From an uncultured Clostridia bacterium (GTDB taxonomy: Bacteria; Bacillota; Clostridia; Christensenellales; Borkfalkiaceae): 64,000 bases of DNA. Of this stretch, positions 44,010 through 54,500 are shown one piece after another. The translations under genes and the position numbers were made by a program. The notes under the pieces are model-generated. The model made no database searches. It worked only from the letters and a program-made list of their open reading frames with translations, and was not told the DNA's origin. Position 1 is the first letter of the stretch. Each line of letters begins with the position of its first letter. The stretch is from positions 1 through 64,000 of the forward strand of contig CAKQKE010000010.1 in assembly GCA_934247935.1 (NCBI GenBank), written 5' to 3'.

Positions 44010-45438
44010 TTTTTATTTCCCTGTAAATAATTCTTAATACAATATAAACAATGCTAAGCATCAGCACGATTGCAGACACGATATACACGCTTGTGTTCGC
44101 TTTTATAAATCTGCCCATGATAAACAAAGCCAACGAATCCAATGCAAGCACTGCAAAAACATAATCTCGCGAACAAATTTCGCTGTCCGATATTTTACCG
44201 AGAGCCGAAACGAAAATGCTTACGAACACCAAACCAATAAACACCGCTTCGACAATAAACAGCGCACTGCCGTTGAATTTTGCGAAAATCCCCGTTTTTA
44301 TCACAGTGTATCCCACTATTTCGCTTAACACAACGAAAACGCAAGTCAGGTAAAGTGGGTATTTTTTGCATAAATCGAGCAAGTACCTGCCCGCTTTTCC
44401 TTCGGCGATAAAAATCTCTTCAAACGAATAAGAATTTAATTTTATTCTCATTAAAAGAATGATCGCAACAACGACGGCATATATGCTTGCGGAAACAATC
44501 TGCAATACCGAACTATATACTATGCCGCAAATTATTATCGAGACGCAGGAAACCAAAGCGATAAAATACATATAATCAACGGCGTTGGGCACGTCTTTTT
44601 TAAATACGTTGTACCACATAATAAGCAGCGCGACGGTTGCGCTCGCATAGAAAAACGCCACAACCTGCCAAGAGGCAAAAACCGAATTTCGACTTACATA
44701 ATTTACAATATCTATTTTATTGAAAACGTAAAATAACACCGCGCAAAACAATGATAAAAATGCGCAAATCATAATGGAAGAAGTATCTTTAAGTTTTATG
44801 AAATAATCTCTCGACGGACGTTCTTTCGCTTTGTCTTTTATTCTTTTAAGGGCTTTTACGTCTACTTCTTTTTGTTTTTCGCCTATCGTGTCTTTGTCGT
44901 ACTGATAAACACACACAATCGGCTCAATCAACACATTCCCCTCACCGTCACTGTACCCGCAACGAATTACTTTAGCAATTTTGTTGTCGAGTTTTCTGTC
45001 CTCGGTGGAAATAATGGAATTGATTTTTTCGTCGGTGTATTTGTCTCCCGTCTTTGGTCTGATCAACTCTACGCTGTCGGTACGGAAAAACGACGACAAC
45101 ATTCTGAGCAAAACGGATAAATTTTTATTATATAAATCGTTTTCATCTATTGCCGTTTCGTCTATTAAAGAAATAATCGCAACCCGGCAAATCTCCTTTT
45201 GACTTTTAATGTCGTTGTTAAGCGTTTTTATCTTTGCCTCTATGTCATCGAGTTGACAATTGTATTGATATATATACAAATCGCTTTCGTCTTTATTGTT
45301 GCGGTTTGTCTGTCTGCGCAATTTATACATTGCCGCATTTATTTCTTCTTGACGGCGTCTGAGGTCCTTTAGCGAGTCCGTCATATCCGTAATACTTTTA
45401 TAAAGCGCGCATACCGAATTAAACTTATTCTCTTGCAT
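43999..45438 (-). CDS. Large membrane protein with N-terminal coiled coil
   Basis: A protein of about 479 aa. Residues 10-85 are coiled-coil-like (SLKDLRRRQEEINAAMYKLRR, LDDIEAKIKTLNNDIKS), a soluble part follows, and from about 230 there are eight or so hydrophobic spans. I find no known family. The ATG at 45,436-45,438 has AGGAGG upstream and is preferred over the frame opening at 45,501, which would read through a palindromic repeat. Overlap with the HAD gene suggests co-translation. Confidence 0.75.
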   Translation of the reverse strand: MQENKFNSVCALYKSITDMTDSLKDLRRRQEEINAAMYKLRRQTNRNNKDESDLYIYQYNCQLDDIEAKIKTLNNDIKSQKEICRVAIISLIDETAIDENDLYNKNLSVLLRMLSSFFRTDSVELIRPKTGDKYTDEKINSIISTEDRKLDNKIAKVIRCGYSDGEGNVLIEPIVCVYQYDKDTIGEKQKEVDVKALKRIKDKAKERPSRDYFIKLKDTSSIMICAFLSLFCAVLFYVFNKIDIVNYVSRNSVFASWQVVAFFYASATVALLIMWYNVFKKDVPNAVDYMYFIALVSCVSIIICGIVYSSVLQIVSASIYAVVVAIILLMRIKLNSYSFEEIFIAEGKAGRYLLDLCKKYPLYLTCVFVVLSEIVGYTVIKTGIFAKFNGSALFIVEAVFIGLVFVSIFVSALGKISDSEICSRDYVFAVLALDSLALFIMGRFIKANTSVYIVSAIVLMLSIVYIVLRIIYREIKNEK

Positions 45439-45462
45439 AATAACCTCCTTTTTATATAAAAA

Positions 45463-45500
45463 TGTCTTTTTTACGTAATACGTATTGCGTAAACACGACA
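45463..45500. repeat. Copy of the dispersed AATACGTAT-type palindrome
   Basis: TGTCTTTTTTACGTAATACG then TATTGCGTAAACACGACA, 25 bases upstream of the start of the 479-aa membrane-protein gene. Confidence 0.7.
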
Positions 45501-45732
45501 TTTAACATTTGCCGCCCTCCATCTCTTTTCAAGCGTTGTATTAATTATAACATTAAAAAAAATATAAATCAACAATTACAACGCATACTTTTAAATAAAA
45601 TAAATACCTCTCGTTTCCGTCAAAAACCTTCACTTTATATTCTGCCGAAATCACGAAAGGTATATAGTTATATTTTTATATTTATTTTAAGCGCAATGGT
45701 TTAAAAAAACCGCTTTATTATTTTCAGCCGTC

Positions 45733-47763
45733 TTAATACACGCTTCTGTCGATTATGTTTTGCTTGATTTCTTTCGACAAAGTTGAAAACCTCGCCGAAA
45801 ACCCGCCCACCCTGACTATTATAGAATAAGCGAGTTGCTCGTCATCGAGCGCGCGAATAAGCGTTTGTCTGTCGGTTGCTGTAATTTGAATTTGATTGCC
45901 TCCGTTTTTAAAATAAGTCAGTATAAGACCCTTTAAAGCATTGCGCCCGTTTTCGCCTTTTATAAGCGCACTTGAAAGTCTCATATTGACAATCCACGTA
46001 CCAAGCGCAAGACTCGGATTGATTTTCGCAACCGAGTTTAAAAGCGCAGTGGGACTTGTGACGTCTCTGCCGGCCATTGCGCCGCCGCTGTCGGAAATGG
46101 CGCAACCGCATTTTCTGCCATCGGGAGAACAATCGGTAATTTTACCCGTAATGCTTACCGTATCGAACATTATGCAAGCAGGTAAAAATTTTCCGTTTTC
46201 GCCCCTATTCAGGGTGTGACTCGTTATACAATCGCAAACGAAAGCAAACAAGTCTTTGGCGATTTTGTCTATATCGTCATTGTCGTTGCCGAAAAATTTT
46301 AAATCTTTAACATCTTCGAGCAAATCGTCATAGCCGTCGTAGTTTTTGCTTATTGCGTCCGCAATTTGGCTTAAATTATATTTTTTTTCATCGTAAACAA
46401 GCGTTTTTACAGCGTATAACGAATCGACGGCATTGGCAAACGAACAAATATTGAAGACGCTGAAATTATATTTTGCGCCGCCGTCGTTGAAATCTTTCCG
46501 CGTCTCTATACAGCCCCTGCAAATTAAACTTCTTATTGGCTGCGGAAGGTATTCCGCTCTTTTTTGCGAATTTTCATTTACCTGTTCGCAAATCAAATCA
46601 ATGTAATTTTTCACCCGGGTTTTATATGCCGATAAAAGATTTTCATAAGTATCGTAAGTTGAGTTTATATGCAACTCGTCGTTAAGGGTTTGCACGCAAT
46701 TTATGCCGGCGTCTATCGAACCACAATTCGTTTGCCCCGCAATCATAGTTTCGCTGCAACCGCCGAAAGCAAACTTTTCCGCATCGCTTTTTTGCACGCC
46801 GATTTTCATAAATCCGTCTATATAAGCACATTTTGAGTAAATTGCCGGATTTGACGAAACCGCAATACTTTTAAACGCCTCGGTAAAAATTTCTTCGTCG
46901 GTTTTATCGTCAACCGCAAGCGAAAGATTCGGTTTTGTTTGCCCGCGTGACGCCTTTAAAATGACTTTCGTTATTTCTTCGTTTTCGCTTAAAAGCACGT
47001 TCCACGACACCGTTTTTTCCATACTTATGAATAATTCACGCAATACGTCTTGCGTAAAATAGTCAATTTCGAAATTTTTTAAGTATGTATCGAGTTTGCC
47101 CAGGTTGTCGCAACCGTCGAGCGTAAATATAAAATTGATTCGCACTATCGCACCGAAAATGTCGGTTGCCGCGCCGCATAAAAACTGCTCGTATGCCTTT
47201 ATAAGGTTGGCTGTCTTTTGCGTATGATTAAGAGTTTTTAAATAAGTTATTATCCTTTCGACGTAATTATACATGCATTCTGCAATGCAAATTTCTCCTC
47301 GCATAAAATCACTGCCGTTGTCGAAAGAACGCACGTAAGAGACAAATTCATCAAGTCCGCGACATAAAAAAAATTCATAATCGGGCACGAAATGTGTATA
47401 GCCCCTGCCCGACAAAGCAAACCGCCTTTCGATACACTCGCCGCCACGATACATAGACGAAGCGAAGTCTTTTATATGTTTTTTTTCGTCATCGTCAAGG
47501 CATGATTTTTGTAAATTTTCCTCGTTTAAACTAAACGGATAAGAATAATCGAAAAACATTATTCCGTCAAAATCGGTAAGCAAAGATTTGGTGTTTATCG
47601 GGTATAAATATGTATCGGAATACTTTGGAAGCGGCTTGTTTTTCAAAGCACAAATAATAGCGTCGAAAAACCTTTGCGAAATACTCGCATTTTCCTCTTT
47701 AAAAAATCCCGCGGTAAAAAAATCGCCCGCATTCATAAGTTTATCAAAAACACGATTATTCAT
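45733..47763 (-). CDS. Compact glycyl-radical enzyme of unknown substrate
   Basis: A 676-aa member of the pyruvate formate-lyase superfamily. The thiyl-radical cysteine lies in FGGCSETMIAG (about residue 335), with C-S-E matching the G-C-x-E pattern of eliminase/dehydratase-type members, not the Cys-Cys of pyruvate formate-lyase. The glycyl radical loop near the C-terminus reads IIVRVGGFSARF (Gly about 651). It is some 100 residues shorter than typical family members. Its activase gene overlaps by 8 bases upstream. Oxygen-sensitive metabolism is implied; the substrate cannot be read. Confidence 0.88.
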   Translation of the reverse strand: MNNRVFDKLMNAGDFFTAGFFKEENASISQRFFDAIICALKNKPLPKYSDTYLYPINTKSLLTDFDGIMFFDYSYPFSLNEENLQKSCLDDDEKKHIKDFASSMYRGGECIERRFALSGRGYTHFVPDYEFFLCRGLDEFVSYVRSFDNGSDFMRGEICIAECMYNYVERIITYLKTLNHTQKTANLIKAYEQFLCGAATDIFGAIVRINFIFTLDGCDNLGKLDTYLKNFEIDYFTQDVLRELFISMEKTVSWNVLLSENEEITKVILKASRGQTKPNLSLAVDDKTDEEIFTEAFKSIAVSSNPAIYSKCAYIDGFMKIGVQKSDAEKFAFGGCSETMIAGQTNCGSIDAGINCVQTLNDELHINSTYDTYENLLSAYKTRVKNYIDLICEQVNENSQKRAEYLPQPIRSLICRGCIETRKDFNDGGAKYNFSVFNICSFANAVDSLYAVKTLVYDEKKYNLSQIADAISKNYDGYDDLLEDVKDLKFFGNDNDDIDKIAKDLFAFVCDCITSHTLNRGENGKFLPACIMFDTVSITGKITDCSPDGRKCGCAISDSGGAMAGRDVTSPTALLNSVAKINPSLALGTWIVNMRLSSALIKGENGRNALKGLILTYFKNGGNQIQITATDRQTLIRALDDEQLAYSIIVRVGGFSARFSTLSKEIKQNIIDRSVY

Positions 47764-48520
47764 CGAGATACCTTACCTTTACATTAGTCTCTTTGCTTAT
47801 GGTTTGTCTTGCTTTTTTCATTACTTCTTCTGTCGGAACGCAAAACTTTTTGTCGTAGTTAAGTCCGCACTTTTTATACTTGTTTTTCATTAAGTCATGA
47901 TACGGCAATAAATGAATTTCGGCTATATTTTTATGCTCGTTTATCAAACGAATCAATGAATTAAAATATTCTTCGTTATCATTTACGCCGCCGATTATGG
48001 GACAACGCAAGACTATGTTTTTGTCAGTTGAACACAAATAATCAAGGGCGTTTAGCACAACTTCAAGCCGCCCGCCCGTGTAATTTTTAAACTCGTTTTT
48101 ATCTAAAAGTTTTATATCGAAATACACTGTATCGGCGCACTTTATAAGTGTGACAAAGTCGCTTTCAGAGCAATAACCGCTCGTTTCCACAACGGAATTT
48201 ATGCCTGCGTTTTTGCATTTAAGCAATAGTTTCAAGGCGAAATCTGCCCATAAAGCAACTTCGCCGCCCGAAAGCGTAACGCCGCCGCCCGTCGATAAAT
48301 AATACTCTTTATCCTTGATTATTTCGTCGAAAATTTCATTTACCGACATTTCCTTGCATATAGGTTTACCGTCGGCGTAACGGTCGTTTTCCGTTACGCC
48401 TTCGGGATTGTGACACCATTTACAACGCAAAGGACAATTTTTGAAAAACACGGTAGTCCTTATACCCGCGCCGTCGTCGACGCAGTACCGCTGAATATCG
48501 AATATTTTTGCTTTTTTCAT
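47756..48520 (-). CDS. Glycyl-radical enzyme activase (radical SAM)
   Basis: A 254-aa activating enzyme with the radical SAM cluster motif FFKNCPLRCKWCHNPEG (C-x3-C-x2-C), LSGGEVALWADFA, ETSGYC and PIIGGVNDNEEYF. It lacks the extra ferredoxin-like insert of many eliminase activases and resembles the shorter PflA type. It generates the glycyl radical on the enzyme encoded next, with which it overlaps. Confidence 0.93.
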   Translation of the reverse strand: MKKAKIFDIQRYCVDDGAGIRTTVFFKNCPLRCKWCHNPEGVTENDRYADGKPICKEMSVNEIFDEIIKDKEYYLSTGGGVTLSGGEVALWADFALKLLLKCKNAGINSVVETSGYCSESDFVTLIKCADTVYFDIKLLDKNEFKNYTGGRLEVVLNALDYLCSTDKNIVLRCPIIGGVNDNEEYFNSLIRLINEHKNIAEIHLLPYHDLMKNKYKKCGLNYDKKFCVPTEEVMKKARQTISKETNVKVRYLDE

Positions 48521-48583
48521 ACTTTTCTCCTTTGCGATAAATAAAAAATTGCAATGATTTTATCCTTAAAAGTTTTAATTAAT

Positions 48584-48620
48584 ACCGTTTTTACTCAATA
48601 CGTATGCAGCAAAAGCGACA
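48584..48620. repeat. Copy of the dispersed AATACGTAT-type palindrome
   Basis: ACCGTTTTTACTCAATACG then TATGCAGCAAAAGCGACA, 13 bases past the stop of the NPCBM/InlB surface-protein gene. Confidence 0.65.
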
Positions 48621-48632
48621 TTTTAATTACTT

Positions 48633-51377
48633 TTAGCGTCTCCTGTACAAAAGCGCGCCGATGCACAACAAAAGCGATACCATAAGGCTGTCAAGCGCGG
48701 ACGCGCAACCTTTCGTCTTTACTTCGTCGAACTTTGCCTGCAAAGTCAAGTTGTCTTTTATCACCGTTTCGGCGGTAACTTGAGTATCTCCGTCAAACCA
48801 ACCGGCAAACCTAAATCCCGCTTTTACGGGGTCTTCGGGAAGAGTGAGCGTTTCGCCTTTCTTCACTTGAATAGAGTAAACTTCTTCTCCGTCAACGACG
48901 AAAGAAATCGTATACTTTATAGAGATATATTTTGCAACGATTTTAATTTCGCCCACGTAAGCGGTTGCGCCGAGCGAAGTTGCTTTTACTCCGTCAACAT
49001 AGAAACCGTCGAAAATATAACCCTCGATTTCGGGCGCGGTTTCAAGCGCGGTCTCGACGCCGTAAGTGTGTTTAGTGTGGGTATAGCCTTGCGCCTCGGT
49101 CTCTTTTCCGTCGAGGTCGTTGTAATATTTAACGTCGTAAACATCGGCAATCCATTTTCCAGTCAAAGTGACGTCTTTGGTGATTTTAGCGTTTGCGAAA
49201 TCGAATTTTTCTTCACCTGAATACCAACCGTCGAAAGTGTAATGCAACTTGGTTTCGGGTTGTAACGCATCGACCGTACCGTTGTAATTAACTGTCTTTT
49301 CAACCTTGTTTTCGCCGTCTACAAAGGTAACGGTGTACGTATTGACTGTGTATTTAGCCGTAAGTTTAATATTGCCGTACGGGCTACTTACTTCGGTCAC
49401 TTTTTCACCGTTTAAATACCAGCCGTCGAAAGTGTAACCCGTGATTTGCCTTGCTTGAGGAAGCGATACACTCTCTCCGTAAACGTAACTTGTGGGCTCG
49501 TACTCTGTCGCGCTTTCATCGTTTCCGAGCATTTGAGTGTAAGTAATACCGAAAGTTTTAGCCTCCAAAATGGCGGTAAATCTCATATCTTCCGTAATTG
49601 TTGCGTCGGTAAAATCAAACGCTTCGTCTTGACCTTCGAGTTTCCAACCGACAAGGTCATAACCTCTTATTTCTACGTCGTCGGGTGATGTCAATTTATC
49701 TCCGTCGTTATATGCGACGACTTTTTTATAACCGTCCGCCGTAAATACCGCAATGAGTTTTTCTTCGAGTTTACTGTTTCCCCAAACGCTTTCGCTGAAA
49801 GCCGCACTGTCGGCATGGATATACAAATTGAGCGATTTTGCATTTTTATTATCGAAAGTGAACGCAAATTCTTTGCCGGAATTTGCCCAAGTGATATTTT
49901 CGGACTTAAACGTTTCTTTGCTTCCGTCGGCATATACAACGTCTGCATAGAAAACTACGTTACCCTCGAGATTTTCTTCTCCTTCGCCGTTAAACAACGC
50001 CGCAAGACCGATTTTTGAAGAGAAATAATTGTAATTTTTGCCGTCTAAACTTACGCTGTAGCATGCGTCGAGATGTTCGTCGTCACCTGCAGCCATGCAA
50101 ATACCATTGTCGTACTCGACCGTTTTGCCAGTTTCGCTATCGTGCATAGTAGCCGTTCTACCCAAATAGTCACGACCTCTTACGAGATTGAACGGCCAGA
50201 TTTGTGCGTAAGTTTCGTTTGCGTTCATCGTGTAAAGATAATCGTTGCCTCTGTAAAACGCGGGTTCGAGATAGTTGATAAGTCCGTCGCCTATAGTGTT
50301 TTCGCACAACAAACGAAGTTCAAACGTCTTTGCTCCTTGCGGAATTTCTACGTTAATTGTCGTAGGAGCATACGCAAGCCATTCGCCGTCGTGCGCCAAA
50401 GTTCCGTTTGAGCGAAGTAAAGGCGAATGATATACTTCTTCTCCGTCGATTAACGCGTCAACGTACGAGCCGTAACCCAAATCCGCCTCTACAAGCATAT
50501 TGAAAAGCGTAAACCCTTTACCTTCGATATTCCATTTCGTGCTGACGTATTGTCCTTCGTTCGTCTTATCGGCATAATAATCGCTGTAATTAGTGCCTTT
50601 TAATTGAAGACCCAAGCCGTGAGTAAACGACTGAGTCGTGCCCGCAAAATAAAGGGGGTCGCCGTCGGCTTTAGCGTCGTACATTACTGTAGTGCCGTAA
50701 CCATAATCCCAACCCGTTTGATTAGAATTGTTTACTCTGTCTAAAATGTCCGATGCGTAAACTCTGTCCTGACCTAAATCGTAATTTTTAAGTACGGGAT
50801 TAATCCATGCAGAACTACCGCACGCCATGCCGTAACCGCAATTTTCAAGTTTAAGCGTAAGTTTTTGCGCACCTTTAACGTACGCTTTCATCACAGCAGG
50901 TTCATACGAGAAGGTGTGACTGTCCAACGTGGCGTTTGCAGACTTTCTCCAGATTACGGTGTCGACGATTTTTTCGTCGGCAAGTACGGTAAACCTGGAC
51001 ATATTGTCGCCGTCGTTTATCATCGCTACGCTCGCCTCGAAATATTCGTAATTGTTTGAATATTCCGAAATGTCGTACACGATAACCGCAGGATTAGCGT
51101 TGTCCGCCGGCAAGTGCGTGCCTATAAACGGCAAAGTAAGCGCAGTTCCGTTTACCGTTGCGCTTGCAGTGCCCGCCCAATCGGCGTTTTTATGCACTTC
51201 GCCGTAGCCCGATATCGCGCTTTCCCATTCGAGGTCTAAAAGCGACACTTCGGCGGGCAATTGAGTCTCCGTCTCTTCCGCTTTCGCTTGCTTGACGAAA
51301 AGTCCGCTGACGGATAAAGTCATGCAAAGCATGCATATAACCGCCAACAATGATGTAAGTACAGTTGATTTTTTCAT
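48633..51377 (-). CDS. Surface protein with NPCBM domains and InlB-type repeats
   Basis: A 914-aa exported protein. Signal peptide at 1-32 (LLAVICMLCMTLSVSGLFV). Three NPCBM-like carbohydrate-binding regions follow to about 590 (for example DRVNNSNQTGWDYGYGT, FTHGLGLQLKGTNYSDYY). Then come about five InlB/Listeria-Bacteroides repeats (YDLVGWKLEGQDEAFDF, YTFDGWYLNGEKV, FRFAGWFDGDTQV), and a C-terminal GCASALDSLMVSLLLCIGAL plus RRR anchor. It probably binds glycans at the cell surface; no catalytic domain is visible. It is downstream of the glycosidase gene. Confidence 0.85.
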   Translation of the reverse strand: MKKSTVLTSLLAVICMLCMTLSVSGLFVKQAKAEETETQLPAEVSLLDLEWESAISGYGEVHKNADWAGTASATVNGTALTLPFIGTHLPADNANPAVIVYDISEYSNNYEYFEASVAMINDGDNMSRFTVLADEKIVDTVIWRKSANATLDSHTFSYEPAVMKAYVKGAQKLTLKLENCGYGMACGSSAWINPVLKNYDLGQDRVYASDILDRVNNSNQTGWDYGYGTTVMYDAKADGDPLYFAGTTQSFTHGLGLQLKGTNYSDYYADKTNEGQYVSTKWNIEGKGFTLFNMLVEADLGYGSYVDALIDGEEVYHSPLLRSNGTLAHDGEWLAYAPTTINVEIPQGAKTFELRLLCENTIGDGLINYLEPAFYRGNDYLYTMNANETYAQIWPFNLVRGRDYLGRTATMHDSETGKTVEYDNGICMAAGDDEHLDACYSVSLDGKNYNYFSSKIGLAALFNGEGEENLEGNVVFYADVVYADGSKETFKSENITWANSGKEFAFTFDNKNAKSLNLYIHADSAAFSESVWGNSKLEEKLIAVFTADGYKKVVAYNDGDKLTSPDDVEIRGYDLVGWKLEGQDEAFDFTDATITEDMRFTAILEAKTFGITYTQMLGNDESATEYEPTSYVYGESVSLPQARQITGYTFDGWYLNGEKVTEVSSPYGNIKLTAKYTVNTYTVTFVDGENKVEKTVNYNGTVDALQPETKLHYTFDGWYSGEEKFDFANAKITKDVTLTGKWIADVYDVKYYNDLDGKETEAQGYTHTKHTYGVETALETAPEIEGYIFDGFYVDGVKATSLGATAYVGEIKIVAKYISIKYTISFVVDGEEVYSIQVKKGETLTLPEDPVKAGFRFAGWFDGDTQVTAETVIKDNLTLQAKFDEVKTKGCASALDSLMVSLLLCIGALLYRRR

Positions 51378-51593
51378 AGTTTTCCTCCTTAATAGTAAAC
51401 TATTTTATTTTTGTTTCAAGTTTTCCTGCAATAACCGATTAAATTTTTAAATCGACCGAAAATCGGCGACGCAACCTTATTTATATAAAAACGCAAAGGC
51501 TTTTTATATTGAATTTGCATTTATTTTGCCTTATATTTAATGATTTTTTACAGCCAAAAAACAAAATTACTTGTCGCAAAGGTCTTACTATCG

Positions 51594-54500
51594 TTATTTT
51601 TCAATAACAAGCACAAATTCAGGTTGAGGTCTGAGCCAAATACCTTTCTTTGAATTACTGCCGTAAATTTTCGCTCCGTTTATTCTTACGTCACATTCCT
51701 TTTGAGTCCATGAAAGGTTTTTCTCGCTGCCGTCAACGGCGAGTTTTACTTCTCCGAATCTCGCTTCGGCGTCTTCGGTAATGAGTGCGACCTTGGCTGC
51801 GCTTGAAATAAACGATCTTGTAGTAAGATAAGTTCCGTCGATATAATATTCGATTTGGCTGCCCGTCCTAATACATTTAATCGTGTGACGAGCCTTATAA
51901 TCGAAACCTTCGGGCATTTTTATCTTGCTTATTCTGTCGCTGCTTATGCCCGACGTGCGCTCGTAGAACACGATGTTTGAATAGTAAGCGTCGATATAAA
52001 CCGCAGCGAAACAGTCGTCGTCAACGTATGCGGCAAACGCACCCGCCCTCGGGAAGGTCTCGTTTAAGCCGTTTCGTTCGACGTCCAAAGTAAACGTAAA
52101 CTCATTATCTTTAAACGACTGATTAGAATAAAGTCCCATTCTGCCGTAGCCGTAATTTCTTTGCAAATAAATATCTTTCGTAAGGTTTTCTATATCAATA
52201 CGCAATTTAAAGCAACCCTCGGGTAAATCGATATCCAAATCCATTACGTTTTGCAACGAATTAAGCATATAATTACCGACTTCACTCTCACCGTCAGGCG
52301 CAATCGCGACGATTTTTACATTTAACACTTCGCCGTCGTCTTCAAACGGGAGCGCGATTTTAGCCGTAAATTTATTGCCCGTGATATTCGTGATTTCAAG
52401 CGATTTGCTCGTCGATACACCGAAAGTTTTGTCGCTTAAATCAACGCTGTAACCATTTGTATATCTTTCGTCGTTTATCACAATTTCGTCTGTGGAATAT
52501 TCGCCGACAACAGTGTAAGTGTTATCGCACACGAAATCGGGGTTTGTGATTTGCACGGTCTCGGTTATGCTGCGACTGCCGAAACGATTGTAAGCAACCG
52601 CTTCTACCCTATATTCGCCCTCGTCGAGCCCTCTTATTACCGAACAACCCGCACGATTTTGAGTGATGAACGAATAAACTACTTCGTCGCCGCTACAGAT
52701 ATTGATTAAATAATAGTCTGCGGGGTTTTGCGCACCTATACCTATTTCGAGTTTACCGAGCGTGCAGTCTGCCGAAAGCACGAATTCGCCCGGCTTTTCG
52801 GTGATTTGTTTCGCGTCCTTTGCTTCGGTGGAAATAAAGTAAATTATTTCCGCTTTATAACTTCCTTCAAGCGTGAGTGAAAGACCTTGTTTTAATTGCG
52901 CGCCCGTATATGTTGCAAACGGAATATTGCCGTTTTCACTCCATACGTAGTAAGTCAAATCGTCAACAACGCCCTTAAACTTCACTTTATAAGTATCGTC
53001 TGCCGAGCCGTCGGGGTCGGGCTTAAACGCAAGCACTGCGCCCTTTGTACTCAACTCTTCATAGTACTCGATACCGTCCCAGTTGATGCCGTCGTATCTG
53101 TCCATAATGTGGTATACGTTGCCGTAACGCACTAAAAATTTCATCCAGTCGTTGTAAATTTCAATCGTGCGTTTTAAAGTTTTGCTCGTTATGTCGGGCA
53201 TATCGGAAATCATACTCATCATGGGGCAACCCGCGCCCATGAGCAAACTCCAAAATCTGTATTGGTCGTCGGGAATAGGTCCCGTCGGGTCGTACATATA
53301 GTCGTTTAACCAAAGCATAAGTTGCATCGACGGATAACAATAACTTGCGTCGTAAAAACTTCTTCTTACTTCCGAAGAAGAGAATGCATCGGTCGTTTGT
53401 ATTCTCGTCGCATAAGACATGCTCTTGAAGTCTTTAAGCGTGCCGCCGCAGTTGCAGTCTTCCCATTTAAAGTAGTGAGCCTCGCTCGAATTTAACACGT
53501 CGGTCGGAACGGGGAACAATTTGTACATTTCCTCTAAAAGTTTGTACATATTTGTAGACGTCCAATAGCCTACATCCGCTCTCTTGTCGATATGTTGGTG
53601 ACCTTCTTTTATACAATAACCGATTATATAACCGAAGTCGGTACGCATGCCGTCGAGACCGAATTCCATATAATAATTCTTTAAATAACTTACGAGATAT
53701 TCAAAAGCGTCGGGGTCGGCAAGGCACACCTCGTCCCAACTTAACCCTTCGCCTCTTGCAAACCAGTTGGGGTTGCCGTTGACTCCGTTTGAAGTGAGCG
53801 CGTCCGAATGGTCGGAAAGCCCGTTGCCCGCTTGCATATAAAGCGAGAAATACATACCCAAAGCGTTTACGAAGTTTGACGAATATTCCATAGAGGATTG
53901 CCATTTTTCGTGTACGCCCCTCCAGTCGCCTACTTGTTTCCACCAATAAGTGTCGATACAAATTTCCTGCACTCCTATTTTAGCGAAATCATAAACCGCG
54001 TCGTAGAATTTTTCGTCGCTCATTCTCCAACTTCTTCTCTCGCTGTCAAGCACTTCCCAAAGGTTGTATTCAAACGACGGAAGATTTAAATCTATTCTGT
54101 TGCACTCGGCCATTATAAAAGTGTAATACCACTTTTTCATCTCGATAGAGCCGTCGTCCACGTCGCCCGTGTACGCGCCTATAAACGATGCGGGAACGTT
54201 GTAATTGTTGTCTTCGGGGATTTCGGTGAAGAAGTCTTCGTCAAGCCCCGCTTCGACGTACACGCCGTCTTCAACGCCTTGTACCTGAATTCTGCAGTCC
54301 GACCACATTACGCCCATATATACGCCGTTTTGTCTGCTGCCCGATTTTTGGTTTAACGACACCCAAGGTATATACCCCGCGTCGATTTGCATGCCGTTGT
54401 TGTAATCGGTGGAGCAAAATACGTTCATGTCGTAACCGTTTTTCACTTCGTCTACGCGGTAGCCGTAGTTTGTGGTGTACATTGCGCTTTTATAAGCGTA

